Of a stretch of 64,000 nt of DNA, positions 34,149 to 43,588 are shown piece by piece. The notes under the pieces are model-generated. The model was not told the DNA's origin. It did no database searches and saw nothing but the letters and a program-made list of their open reading frames with translations. The stretch is from the NCBI GenBank assembly GCA_963677225.1, contig OY781923.1:1612001-1676000 (forward strand), in the 5' to 3' direction. The position numbers were made by a program, and so were the translations under genes. The first letter of the stretch is position 1. Every line of letters begins with the position of its first letter. The DNA comes from SABI01 sp028532915 (GTDB lineage Bacteria; Spirochaetota; Spirochaetia; Sphaerochaetales; Sphaerochaetaceae).

Positions 34149-37139
34149 TCAGTAGATAGTAGATGTGATAGCCAACACGAGCTTGAGACCGCTTGTGTCA
34201 TCATCATCATCTGCGAAAATCGTACCGCCATCCCATTCGAATGCGCCGCCGTCTTCGATCAATGCATTCTTGACGAGATACAGACCGAGAGGGAACCCCG
34301 GGATGTCGAGTTTGATACCGACTCCGGCTGCGAAATACCAGTCAAGAGGATATGTTCCCACCGTAGAAAGAGAACCTGATACACCTGTGGCACTCACAAA
34401 GGCCTCACCCCAAAGGATATTCTCCGCGATCTGCACACTCAGTTCAAGAGATGAATCCCACATGAATTCCTTGTAGAACTGCGGGTCGATACCACGTGCG
34501 ATCGTCATACCGTCGATATACAGATATTCATATAATGAAGCACTGATACCTGTCGTCCATGCTCCATCATCGTAGTAGAGCTGGTCAAACATGAATGAAA
34601 CTGTCGAGTTCAGACTTGCAACCACGGGGATGGGATCTTCCGAAGGTATATCAAAGAGTTTAAGATAGGCTGAAGCGCTCGTTGTACTCTTCATATAATT
34701 GCTGAGTCCTCCGAGAATTCCTCCGGCATAGGTGAGATTTTGTTTGAGAAGATATCCTTTGGTCGTATTGTTGATAAGGTCCCTTCCATCCCAGGTTACT
34801 GCGAAACTGAGTCTGTTCGAGAACTGCCAGGCTTCGTTGTATTTGCCTATGAGATAATCGTACGGCGTATACAGAGACTCATCATAGTAGGCTCTGTTGA
34901 GTGTGAATGTGGGACCGGCAGCCACAGAGAGTCTGCCCGCATCGAACATGAAGGTGTATCCTGTATTGTATCCGAGGGAGAACTTATATGAAGTGTAGGG
35001 CATAAGATACTCGGAATCGGGCGTGTTCTGTCCGCTGTTCACCCAGTCTTCATATGATTCGTACGGATACGGATAAGCCTCGTTATCGGTACTTTCGGTC
35101 GTTTCCGAACCGTCACCCAAAATCATCGCACTGGAGACTGTGCTTCTGCTGAACGAGAAGGTGAGAGCATTGGCCCAGCGTTTACCTCTGAGCCAGTCAT
35201 CCGAGAAACTCACCGATACACTCTGACTCGTGCTGGAAAGCTCTGTGGAAACGGTAAGGTCCCTTCCGGTTCCTCCAAGGTTGGAATCTTCCCACGAAAG
35301 GAAACCGCTGATGGGGAAACCTTCAACATCACCTCCGAAGGTCGCGCCGAAGCCGACATTCATCTGATTTCCTTCGGTAACGGTATAGGTGACAACAAGG
35401 GTGTTTTCTTCGGTACCGTAGGTAATAGTTGGAACTACATCGGTAAGAAGGCCTGTATTATAGAGGTTCTGAGCACTCTGAATATATTTCTGTTTGCTGA
35501 AGACATCGCCTTCATTCAAAGAAAGCTCTCTGCGCAGTACATATTCTTTTGTCTTGGTCAGCCCGTTTATAACCACCTTCTCGACGGTAGCCTGTTCCCG
35601 TTCCACGATCGAGACCGTATAGGCAACAGTCTTGTTCTCTTCATCTCTCTTTTCTTTGATATCGATACTGTTTTCGACATACCCTTCATTCCAGTAGAGG
35701 TCCGCAATATTACTGATATCGGCCTGGACTTTGGTCGTGTCGAGGACATCGCCGCTTTTGACTGAGATTACTTTCCTGAAATCCTCATCCGTGAATATCT
35801 CGTTTCCTTCGATGTAGATGTCATCAAGATACCATTTATCACCTTCCTGAACGACGAAAGTGACCCTCAGCTTCTTGAGAAGCGGGTTGTCCTGTTCTAC
35901 TTCCTCGTAGCGCACTTCAGTGACTTTCGCATCAATGAATCCCATCTGCTGATACGTCATAACGATCTGCTGGCGGTCTTTCTCTATGACTGCTTCCTCG
36001 AAGTTCCCAGAATTGAACAGTGACTGAACTTTCGTCTGAAGCACTTTTCTGATTGTCGATTCCGGAACCTGATTGATCCCCTCGAAAAGAATCTCTTCAA
36101 CCTTGCTCTGTCTGTTTTCGATACAGTTATAGGTAAGGACGATCGTGTTTGTCTGATCATCGATCTTGTATGATGATCTCACCTCTGCATCCGCATATCC
36201 TCTGCTGTTATAGGCTGCAGTCAGTTCGGCACTTCCATCTTTCACTTTGGAAAGCGTGAGGAAATCACCCACTTTTATGGACAGTTCTTTCAGTAGTGTA
36301 TTGTCTCTCACTGTTGCATTGTTTGTGAACTCTATGCTGGCTATGACAGGAAGTTCCGTGAAATTGAAATCGATGATAAGATCGGTCTTGCCTAATCCTC
36401 CCCTCACCGCCTCAGCTTCAAAGAGGCTGAATTTATTGAGATTGTTGAGCTTCGTCTCGAGTTCCTTATAAAGAGCCTGAGTGAAAGGTTTTCCGAGATA
36501 TTCGTAGGTTATATCTTCTATCACGCTCTGTTCTACATTTTTCAGATTCTGGTAGGTGAAACCCTTTATCGGTTTGTTGATATACCAGTCATACTCGGTG
36601 ATCGAGAATGTGATTTCGATCGAGGTGTTATCGCTGTCTGGTCCCCATTCATAGAAAATATCAACGGTGTCATATCCGTTTTCGCGGTACACATCCTTCA
36701 GATGTTCGACTGCATTCTCAGCCTGTGAAACGGAGAAGATAGCATCTATCTCAAGAGGGAGGTCCTTTTTGAGGACTTCTGTCGGCAGCAGCTTGTTTCC
36801 TTCGAATGTAATCTTTCCGAGCGGGAGAGATTCGACGACCTCGAGAAAAAGTATGAGTGAACTCTTCTGTTCGTCGACAGGAGACGGAAACACATCTATG
36901 CTGATGAAGTTCTCTGTCTCCATAAGCTCTTCTATGACAGCATCGACTTTCTGCTGATCATAATCGGAATTCACGAGTTTTTCAGTGATGGGAGAAACGT
37001 CGTTCTCCTCGACGTTTTCAAGATTTGCAAAGATAACCTCATCTATCGGTCTGCCTTCCCACCACGGAGCGAGTTCCTCGCCGAACAGAGGTGAGAATAA
37101 GGCGATGAGCATCACAAGCGGTAATAATTTCTTGAACAT
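34149..37139 (-). CDS. bamA: Outer-membrane assembly protein BamA with an extended POTRA region
   Basis: Inserts barrel proteins into the outer membrane. The 996 residues begin with a signal peptide (cut near SPLFGEE). The periplasmic part, to about residue 600, contains what I count as seven POTRA-like repeats rather than the usual five. The rest is the Omp85 barrel, with the IARGIDPQF segment in the place of the RGF lid-loop motif. A C-terminal Tyr closes the barrel. It follows tamB by 11 bases (GGAG five bases before the ATG), and mutS follows. Confidence 0.95.
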   Translation of the reverse strand: MFKKLLPLVMLIALFSPLFGEELAPWWEGRPIDEVIFANLENVEENDVSPITEKLVNSDYDQQKVDAVIEELMETENFISIDVFPSPVDEQKSSLILFLEVVESLPLGKITFEGNKLLPTEVLKKDLPLEIDAIFSVSQAENAVEHLKDVYRENGYDTVDIFYEWGPDSDNTSIEITFSITEYDWYINKPIKGFTYQNLKNVEQSVIEDITYEYLGKPFTQALYKELETKLNNLNKFSLFEAEAVRGGLGKTDLIIDFNFTELPVIASIEFTNNATVRDNTLLKELSIKVGDFLTLSKVKDGSAELTAAYNSRGYADAEVRSSYKIDDQTNTIVLTYNCIENRQSKVEEILFEGINQVPESTIRKVLQTKVQSLFNSGNFEEAVIEKDRQQIVMTYQQMGFIDAKVTEVRYEEVEQDNPLLKKLRVTFVVQEGDKWYLDDIYIEGNEIFTDEDFRKVISVKSGDVLDTTKVQADISNIADLYWNEGYVENSIDIKEKRDEENKTVAYTVSIVEREQATVEKVVINGLTKTKEYVLRRELSLNEGDVFSKQKYIQSAQNLYNTGLLTDVVPTITYGTEENTLVVTYTVTEGNQMNVGFGATFGGDVEGFPISGFLSWEDSNLGGTGRDLTVSTELSSTSQSVSVSFSDDWLRGKRWANALTFSFSRSTVSSAMILGDGSETTESTDNEAYPYPYESYEDWVNSGQNTPDSEYLMPYTSYKFSLGYNTGYTFMFDAGRLSVAAGPTFTLNRAYYDESLYTPYDYLIGKYNEAWQFSNRLSFAVTWDGRDLINNTTKGYLLKQNLTYAGGILGGLSNYMKSTTSASAYLKLFDIPSEDPIPVVASLNSTVSFMFDQLYYDDGAWTTGISASLYEYLYIDGMTIARGIDPQFYKEFMWDSSLELSVQIAENILWGEAFVSATGVSGSLSTVGTYPLDWYFAAGVGIKLDIPGFPLGLYLVKNALIEDGGAFEWDGGTIFADDDDDTSGLKLVLAITSTIY

Positions 37140-37150
37140 GGAGACTCCTT

Positions 37151-40100
37151 TTAAAACTCGAAATTCTTGGTTACACTAAATCCCATAGTATCGAATAAAT
37201 TGAAAATCGACAACTCTTCTGGCTGTGTAAAGAAACTAAAAGTAGCTAAATCATTTAACCATTCAATATTCAATTCCGTATCTATCGCAAGATCAGAGGC
37301 GAGAAATGACGAGCGTTCCCCGGTGGTATCTCTCCTTAATGTGAGCAATCCCTGAAGATACAATTCATCCTGGAAATATTTGCCGAGGTAGATGGTCGTA
37401 TTATCGAGATAGCGGGAGAAAGGACTGCCTGTATCATCACCTGTAAGTCCCGGGATCGCATCGAGAAGGAGATTCTGTATGAGATTGCTTCTGATAGTGA
37501 AGACATCGAGTCCGAACGAATCCTTGATAATCGATGAGAAACCGAAAGAGACGCCGGTACCTTCGATGATTCCAAGACGGGATATCACATCGGTTGCCGC
37601 AGTCGCTGCGGTAAGTACGGAAGAGATGCCTGATGCATCCGTGTCAGTTGCATTTGAGGCTATCAAATTCTGACCGAGAAGCTGTAGGATTTCGTTCGTC
37701 GATCTTGACGGAATCGATTCGAAACGCGGATTGATGTCGGTGAACGAGTTATTCTGAAGGATCAGATAAATATCGATCCGTTCAGAATCTGCATCGAACT
37801 TTCTTAATCTGGCTCTCAGATTTATCTTCGGCTCACTCGACTCTATGTTCTGGTTCCTTACTTTCGGGAAGATGATCGATCCTTCTGTGATGTAGAAATT
37901 TTCCTGGACATAATAGATCTCACCGCTTCTGAGATTAAAATCTCCCTCGACAGCGAACGTCATTGCAGGTGCAGTGAGAGAGATAGAGAATTTCTGATTG
38001 TCGGCGAGAATTGCGCTTAAAATCGGGGAATCGGCATTCGGATATACGAAACTGACATTCCTCCCGGAAGTGAAATCCATATCGATACTCGTTCGTGTTT
38101 TCGGATTATACCAGGAGGGAAGATCTTCTATTCCGAAACCGACAAGACCGCTTTCCACATAGATGTCTCCGTACAAAAGTTCTTCGGTCAATGATCCTGT
38201 CATTCTGAAATCACCTTTCGCCTCGGCTTCTATCACCATATCTATGGCAGGAATCGGAACATATATGGAGATCGTTCCATCGTCGATGAGAGCCTGCAGT
38301 CTATACTGCGATAAGTTCCAGTTTTCGAAATCAGCCTCAAGAGAGAACATTCCCTCTGTGAGTGTCCCGTCATCACCGATTGATACCGTTTTCGTCAGCG
38401 GCAGGGTGAAGACCTGCCCGTAGAGAGAGATCACGGGATTTTTCACGGTCAGTGTCTGATTTGGAGCCCAAAAGAGAGACACGGAAACAGCGTTCGAACT
38501 CATTGTCCCGAAATACTGCGGATTGTTCAGAGGCCCTTCTATCAGGACATCTCCTGTAAATGCTCCTTCTTCAAACATAATGCTCGGCTCAGTGAACAAT
38601 GCATTGAGATATGTAAAATCAATTGAGACGGGACTGAGTTCGACAGAAATGAAGTCCCGGTCGATATACCCGGAGGCTTTCATAGGAAACAGAAAATCGT
38701 CATCGGCTGTGAACTCTATCTCATGAGTGACAAGATCATAGTCCCCTTCCAGAAATCCTTCTCCCCCGGAACGTATACTGACCTTATCATCCTGCAGCGA
38801 TATGACATGTTTGCCGTCTTTCTGCTCTATCATCCCCAGAAGAACGGTATTGCTGTTTGATACGGTCACCTCTCTGACAGAAAGAATCTGCCGTATCGAA
38901 TCTCTCATCCATGTAAAAAGATTGTCGGTCTCATCTATTTTGGCTGCGATAGACAATGATGCCTTTGTTGAGGCATCTCTGAAGACTAGTTGTTTTTCAG
39001 AGACGAAGTCGAATGAAGCAAGCAGGTCTCCTGAAAATGGAATTTCCACAGCCGCGTTCTCTATAGATGTATTACTCTTCCGAATTGTTCCGTTACTCAA
39101 AAATATACCGTTTTCCAAAAGAGAGATATCGATCGTCCCTTCTAGTCCTTCACTGTCATTATCATTGAACTCAAGTTTTCCTTCGCCATCAACGAAAGAA
39201 ATACCGTCACTGACTGCAGCTATCATGAAAGAACTTGAAAAGGAAGATAGCGATGGACTGAAGCGTTCAAGAGACAGACCGCTGATATCTACTGTGCCGA
39301 AGGCGACAGACGGGTCTTCCTCGTCAGCGATCGTGGTAACACGCAGCTGCTCACCCTTGTCTCCGCTCAGGTATAGTTTTATCTTCGGATCATTGAGCTC
39401 TCTTTTGAGAAATGAGATAAATGAATCATTCGAGATCTCCCCTTCTCCGGCGAGCGTCCCGAATTCATCACGGTATACGATATCCTCGATGATGAACTGA
39501 TTTCTGTCGGTTATGAATGAAAGAGAAAGTGAAGCATCTTCAACATTCAGATAATCGATATGAGATATGGTGACGCCTTCCCCTGCAAACAGATAGATTC
39601 CGTCGGCGAGAGCAAGGTCACCTATGACTGTACCATCAAAAGTAAGTTCATCACTGTAGCGGACAGGAAGGTCGAAATCAAAAGCGTCCAGCGTAAAGGC
39701 TATATGTGATGGATTGCTCAGATAATCTACCGTCAGATCCAGACCCGTGAGGTTGAAATCGATCTTTCCTGTATTTCCGTTAAATGAGGAGGTCATCGGA
39801 TATAAACGGTCATTGAACATCAGAGTTCCGACAGTGCTGATCTCATCGAGAGTATTGTATTTTCCTACTCCCTTCACAAACAATGAAGGAACAACAGAAG
39901 TGCTGATCGAATAGCCTACCTGCTGGTCCTGACTCTGCACGAAAGAGACTGAGACCAGAGATCTTCCGGTTTCGACTTCGGCGGCTTCCAGAATTCCTCT
40001 GGGGTATAGAGTCCTGCGGTCAACCGATCCCTCATAGGAGATTCTGAACCCTTCGGTCGTCAATGTCGCCAGATCCACGGTAAAACTATCACCATCCATC

Positions 40101-41830
40101 GAGGCGAGTAATGTTGTGGCGACATTGAATGGAACATCACCGATAAGAATATCTGACAATGCCAGAGAACTATTCGTCTTTCCTTCAGTGAATGATGTGT
40201 CGACCTCTCCGTTCACATTTCCCGAAAGCATGGTGTTTGCTCCGATCGAAGGTACAGCTGAGGGTAGAAAATGAGAGATGATCGTATCAAAGCCTGCAAT
40301 GGGCACTGTATTCAAATCAAGGGAGAATTCTCCTTTTTCAGTCTTCATGTTGAAAGAATACGTACCGGAAAGATTTTCCCCATCATCAAAGGAAAAACTT
40401 AAAGGATATTTATCATCCGATGCATTCATATTCAACACTACCGAGTATGTAAACGGAAGCAGTGTAGATGAGAACTCTTCGAAGACCACATTGAGATAGT
40501 CTATCTCCTGCGTCTCGATGTTGATATTTCCATCACCTATGAATGATGCCGATATCCCCTGAGGTAATTCGTATGAGATATCTGTGAAAATATCTGAACT
40601 GGACTCGAAAAAGATTTTGCTGCTTCCAGTCTCTTTTGACACCAGAAGATAGGGATTTGTCATGGATACAGAATCTATCCACGAAATATCGAACATTCTT
40701 TCGGTAAAGTTCGGATCAGAAAGGGAAAGCTCCTCTCCGGTTATTTTCAGCGATTGTCTTAATTGATCCGAACGGAATGTCGTTTCAATACGTGTTCCCT
40801 CAACGATCTTTCGATACCCTTCATACAGTTGGACTTCCGTCAAAAATGACGCTGTCCCTCCCTTCTCATTTCGATCGTAGAAGGCGTTGACAGTATCGCC
40901 TGTGATTGAAAAATCATCGAAGGCGACTTTGAAGGGTGCTGAATCCACAGTTACATTTTCAATGCTCATCTCATCGAAAAGAGCACTCACACCGAGCGAA
41001 TCGGAATCTGCCGAAACTTCTAGATCATCAACGACAGTCGTTACATGAAGTTCATCCGCTTCGAGATCGAGCAATCCGGAATTCCATTGTTCTTCCCATC
41101 TGTATATCAGGTTGAACGACTGAGTAAAAAGCTCTGCATTCATATCATCTTTCATATGCCCCGAAAGGGATGAGCCTGTCACCTCTGCCTCAGATTTACC
41201 GTCTTCAACAGCTGAACTGTCTATCGTAAGAGAAAATGCCTGAACAGCCGCCGTATCGTTGTTGAAATCAAGGATCTCTGCCTCGACGGATAAATTTTTC
41301 AGAAGGTTCTGCTCGAGTTCGGCATATCCCGATGGGATGACGGCAAAAAGGGATGTACCCATGTAGTCCACGCTAAGGTCCATGCCGATGATACTCACAG
41401 AGATGTCGGGTAGTTCTAAAGGGTCGGACTGAGTATCAGCGGCTTCAAGCAGATGTTCCAGAGTCTTCGAAGTAGCAGATATCTCTACATTTTCGATGGT
41501 TACGGGCAGCGGTTGTTTAAACAGTCTCCTCCCGATGAGTCTGTACCACGGAAGATCAATACGTACTGAATCGATCTGTATGAATGTATTGTCGCCGTAG
41601 GTTGCTTTTATATCTGATATGCGGATGTTCTCGAATATATTACTTTCAATATGACCTGTCTCTATGGTGATACCATAGGTCGTTTCTAATCTTAACAGCG
41701 AATTCACGATAAACGGACGATCTATGGGAAAAGGTGATATGGAAAGGGGAAGAAGTACTACGAGCAAAGAGACCGCAAGTAACACGAGCAGGGAAATGAT
41801 TCGAGTCGATGCGGTAGTATGAAATTTCAT
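37151..41830 (-). CDS. tamB: TamB-like translocation and assembly protein
   Basis: A 1559-residue inner-membrane-anchored, periplasm-spanning protein of the TamB/AsmA-like family, thought to carry lipids or help barrel assembly. The N-terminus has one hydrophobic anchor (about 10-32). The middle is a long run of beta-rich segments typical of the lipid-groove repeats. The C-terminal ~350 residues form the TamB domain (FEGDFNLRSGEIYYVQENFYITEGSIIF ... TNEILQLLGQ), ending in a Phe. The ATG at 41830 has no ribosome site. A perfect TATAAT lies seven bases before it, so the message may be leaderless. bamA follows directly. Confidence 0.9.
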   Translation of the reverse strand: MKFHTTASTRIISLLVLLAVSLLVVLLPLSISPFPIDRPFIVNSLLRLETTYGITIETGHIESNIFENIRISDIKATYGDNTFIQIDSVRIDLPWYRLIGRRLFKQPLPVTIENVEISATSKTLEHLLEAADTQSDPLELPDISVSIIGMDLSVDYMGTSLFAVIPSGYAELEQNLLKNLSVEAEILDFNNDTAAVQAFSLTIDSSAVEDGKSEAEVTGSSLSGHMKDDMNAELFTQSFNLIYRWEEQWNSGLLDLEADELHVTTVVDDLEVSADSDSLGVSALFDEMSIENVTVDSAPFKVAFDDFSITGDTVNAFYDRNEKGGTASFLTEVQLYEGYRKIVEGTRIETTFRSDQLRQSLKITGEELSLSDPNFTERMFDISWIDSVSMTNPYLLVSKETGSSKIFFESSSDIFTDISYELPQGISASFIGDGNINIETQEIDYLNVVFEEFSSTLLPFTYSVVLNMNASDDKYPLSFSFDDGENLSGTYSFNMKTEKGEFSLDLNTVPIAGFDTIISHFLPSAVPSIGANTMLSGNVNGEVDTSFTEGKTNSSLALSDILIGDVPFNVATTLLASMDGDSFTVDLATLTTEGFRISYEGSVDRRTLYPRGILEAAEVETGRSLVSVSFVQSQDQQVGYSISTSVVPSLFVKGVGKYNTLDEISTVGTLMFNDRLYPMTSSFNGNTGKIDFNLTGLDLTVDYLSNPSHIAFTLDAFDFDLPVRYSDELTFDGTVIGDLALADGIYLFAGEGVTISHIDYLNVEDASLSLSFITDRNQFIIEDIVYRDEFGTLAGEGEISNDSFISFLKRELNDPKIKLYLSGDKGEQLRVTTIADEEDPSVAFGTVDISGLSLERFSPSLSSFSSSFMIAAVSDGISFVDGEGKLEFNDNDSEGLEGTIDISLLENGIFLSNGTIRKSNTSIENAAVEIPFSGDLLASFDFVSEKQLVFRDASTKASLSIAAKIDETDNLFTWMRDSIRQILSVREVTVSNSNTVLLGMIEQKDGKHVISLQDDKVSIRSGGEGFLEGDYDLVTHEIEFTADDDFLFPMKASGYIDRDFISVELSPVSIDFTYLNALFTEPSIMFEEGAFTGDVLIEGPLNNPQYFGTMSSNAVSVSLFWAPNQTLTVKNPVISLYGQVFTLPLTKTVSIGDDGTLTEGMFSLEADFENWNLSQYRLQALIDDGTISIYVPIPAIDMVIEAEAKGDFRMTGSLTEELLYGDIYVESGLVGFGIEDLPSWYNPKTRTSIDMDFTSGRNVSFVYPNADSPILSAILADNQKFSISLTAPAMTFAVEGDFNLRSGEIYYVQENFYITEGSIIFPKVRNQNIESSEPKINLRARLRKFDADSERIDIYLILQNNSFTDINPRFESIPSRSTNEILQLLGQNLIASNATDTDASGISSVLTAATAATDVISRLGIIEGTGVSFGFSSIIKDSFGLDVFTIRSNLIQNLLLDAIPGLTGDDTGSPFSRYLDNTTIYLGKYFQDELYLQGLLTLRRDTTGERSSFLASDLAIDTELNIEWLNDLATFSFFTQPEELSIFNLFDTMGFSVTKNFEF

Positions 41831-41837
41831 ATAGACA

Positions 41838-41843
41838 ATTATA
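41838..41843 (-). promoter_or_regulatory. -10 TATAAT seven bases before the tamB ATG
   Basis: The minus strand reads TATAAT, seven bases, ATG. The -35 is weak (TAGGTA at 17 bases). Transcription would begin at or next to the start codon. Confidence 0.45.
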
Positions 41844-41885
41844 ACTGGAAAAGCGAGGTTTACCTACCCTTTTTCTTTATACGTG

Positions 41886-41913
41886 TTGCTAAATCGTCAT
41901 ACTTTGATATAAT
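41886..41913 (+). promoter_or_regulatory. Promoter of tmk
   Basis: -35 TTGCTA (41886-41891), 16-base spacer, perfect -10 TATAAT (41908-41913). The start codon is 28 bases downstream. Confidence 0.65.
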
Positions 41914-41941
41914 CAGGGAATCGGAAATACAGGAGAGTAAT

Positions 41942-42562
41942 ATGCAGGAAGTTTTGAAGAATTTCATCGTTTTAGAAGGGTTGGACGGCGCCGGTACGAC
42001 TACGCAGATGAAACGGGTCGTCGAGGAATTCGACAAGATGAACATCACCTGTCATGCGACCTTCGAACCGACATCTTCACCGATCGGAACATTGGTCCGT
42101 TCGGTCCTGAGAAAGGAGATCGTCACTACGCCACTGTCTCTGGCACTCCTGTTCTCTGCTGACCGTGAAGATCATCTCAATCATCCGATTACCGGTATTA
42201 CACGGCGTCTCGACAAAGGTGAGATCGTCATAAGTGACCGCTATTTCTTTTCATCTCTGGCTTATCAGTCAGTTCAGTGCGGATACGAGAAGGTCCTTTC
42301 GATCAACGATTTCCCATACCCTCAGTTCATTTTCTATCTCGACACCCCCGTAGATGACTGCATCACCCGCATTGACGGGAGAGAAGAGGAGAAAGAGCTG
42401 TTCGAACAGCACGAGTTCCTTTCCACAGTGAGAGACAATTACGAACGGATATTCTCTTCACTGCCCGAGGAAGTGAAATGCATCAGAATCGATGGTCAAC
42501 AAAGCAGAGAAGATATTACTGCGCGAATCATCAAAACACTCAGAGAGTACTCTCTTCTATAG
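41942..42562 (+). CDS. tmk: Thymidylate kinase with atypical P-loop
   Basis: Phosphorylates dTMP to dTDP. From the ATG at 41942 (AGGAG six bases upstream) it has 206 residues, the normal size. Family features include FIVLEGLDGAGTTTQ, the DRYFFSSLAYQ block and a DTPVDDCITRIDGRE segment. The Walker A lysine is replaced by Thr (GAGTTTQ; codons GGT ACG ACT ACG CAG). The longer in-frame start at 41819 would run across the promoter. It converges with queA, overlapping its end by six bases. Confidence 0.93.
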   Translation: MQEVLKNFIVLEGLDGAGTTTQMKRVVEEFDKMNITCHATFEPTSSPIGTLVRSVLRKEIVTTPLSLALLFSADREDHLNHPITGITRRLDKGEIVISDRYFFSSLAYQSVQCGYEKVLSINDFPYPQFIFYLDTPVDDCITRIDGREEEKELFEQHEFLSTVRDNYERIFSSLPEEVKCIRIDGQQSREDITARIIKTLREYSLL

Positions 42563-43588
42563 GATCAGCATCGCATCGCCGTAACTGAAAAAATGATATT
42601 CCCTGTCGATGGCATGCTGATATGCTTTTTCGATCTCTTTTTTTCCCGCGAAAGCTGAGACGAGAACAAGCAGTGTAGATTCCGGGGTGTGGAAGTTCGT
42701 CATCATATGAGTCACGAGACTGAAAGAGTATCCGGGAGTGATAAACAGCCTGGTATCTCCCTTTCCTGTTGTCAGATGCTCATTTTCCGCATCCCAGGCA
42801 CTTTCAAGAGTCCTCACGCTGGTAGTACCCACTGCTATGATGGGACGTTTATCCCTGTATGCCTTATCTACAGCCATTGAAGTCTCTTCAGACACTTCAT
42901 AGAACTCTCTGTGCATCACATGATCCTCAAGATTCTGAGAACGCACCGGTAAGAATGTCCCCGGGCCGACATGCAGAGTGACAGGAGCGATCGTTATGTT
43001 CTTTCTTCTGATGGTTTCAAGTACGCTCTCTGTGAAATGGAGACCGGCAGTCGGTGCAGCAACCGAACCGCTGCTGCTGGCATAGACTGTCTGATACCGG
43101 TTCTCGTCACTGAACTCGTCGTCACGTTTGATATACGGTGGAAGCGGTACATGCCCGATTGTATCAAAAAACCATTCATCGAGGTCTCTGTCGAATTCGA
43201 CGATCTTGCCATCGGCTGTTTCTTCAACTATCGTCCCTGTGACATGGTCCTCAGGCAATTCGAACAGGTATGATTTACCTACCTTCTGTCTTTTGCTTTT
43301 TGAGACCATCGCGATCCATCTTGACGGAGATATCATGGAAAGAAAGAGAAACTCGACGTTTCCTCCGGTTTCGCTTTTTCCGTAGACTCTCGCTTTTCTG
43401 ACCTTTGAATTGTTTATGACCAGAACGCTGTCTTCAGGAAGATATTGTGCTATTTCGGAAACTGACGAGTCAACGAGGGTCCCCTTTTTTCGATCCATGA
43501 CCAGCAGTCTTGATTCACCCCGTCTGTCGCTCGGATATTGAGCGATAAGATGCTGCGGCAGGTTAAAAGAGAATTCCTTGATTTCCAT
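42557..43588 (-). CDS. queA: S-adenosylmethionine:tRNA ribosyltransferase-isomerase
   Basis: Adds the cyclopentanediol epoxide ring in queuosine biosynthesis. The start is the ATG at 43588, with AGGAG upstream, giving 343 residues. Motifs include FSFNLPQHLIAQYP, GSVAAPTAGLHFT and TVSHVGPGTF-like LHVGPGTFLPVR. The start lies inside the end of ruvB (26-base overlap). It works after Tgt, encoded at 17749-18864. Confidence 0.97.
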   Translation of the reverse strand: MEIKEFSFNLPQHLIAQYPSDRRGESRLLVMDRKKGTLVDSSVSEIAQYLPEDSVLVINNSKVRKARVYGKSETGGNVEFLFLSMISPSRWIAMVSKSKRQKVGKSYLFELPEDHVTGTIVEETADGKIVEFDRDLDEWFFDTIGHVPLPPYIKRDDEFSDENRYQTVYASSSGSVAAPTAGLHFTESVLETIRRKNITIAPVTLHVGPGTFLPVRSQNLEDHVMHREFYEVSEETSMAVDKAYRDKRPIIAVGTTSVRTLESAWDAENEHLTTGKGDTRLFITPGYSFSLVTHMMTNFHTPESTLLVLVSAFAGKKEIEKAYQHAIDREYHFFSYGDAMLIL

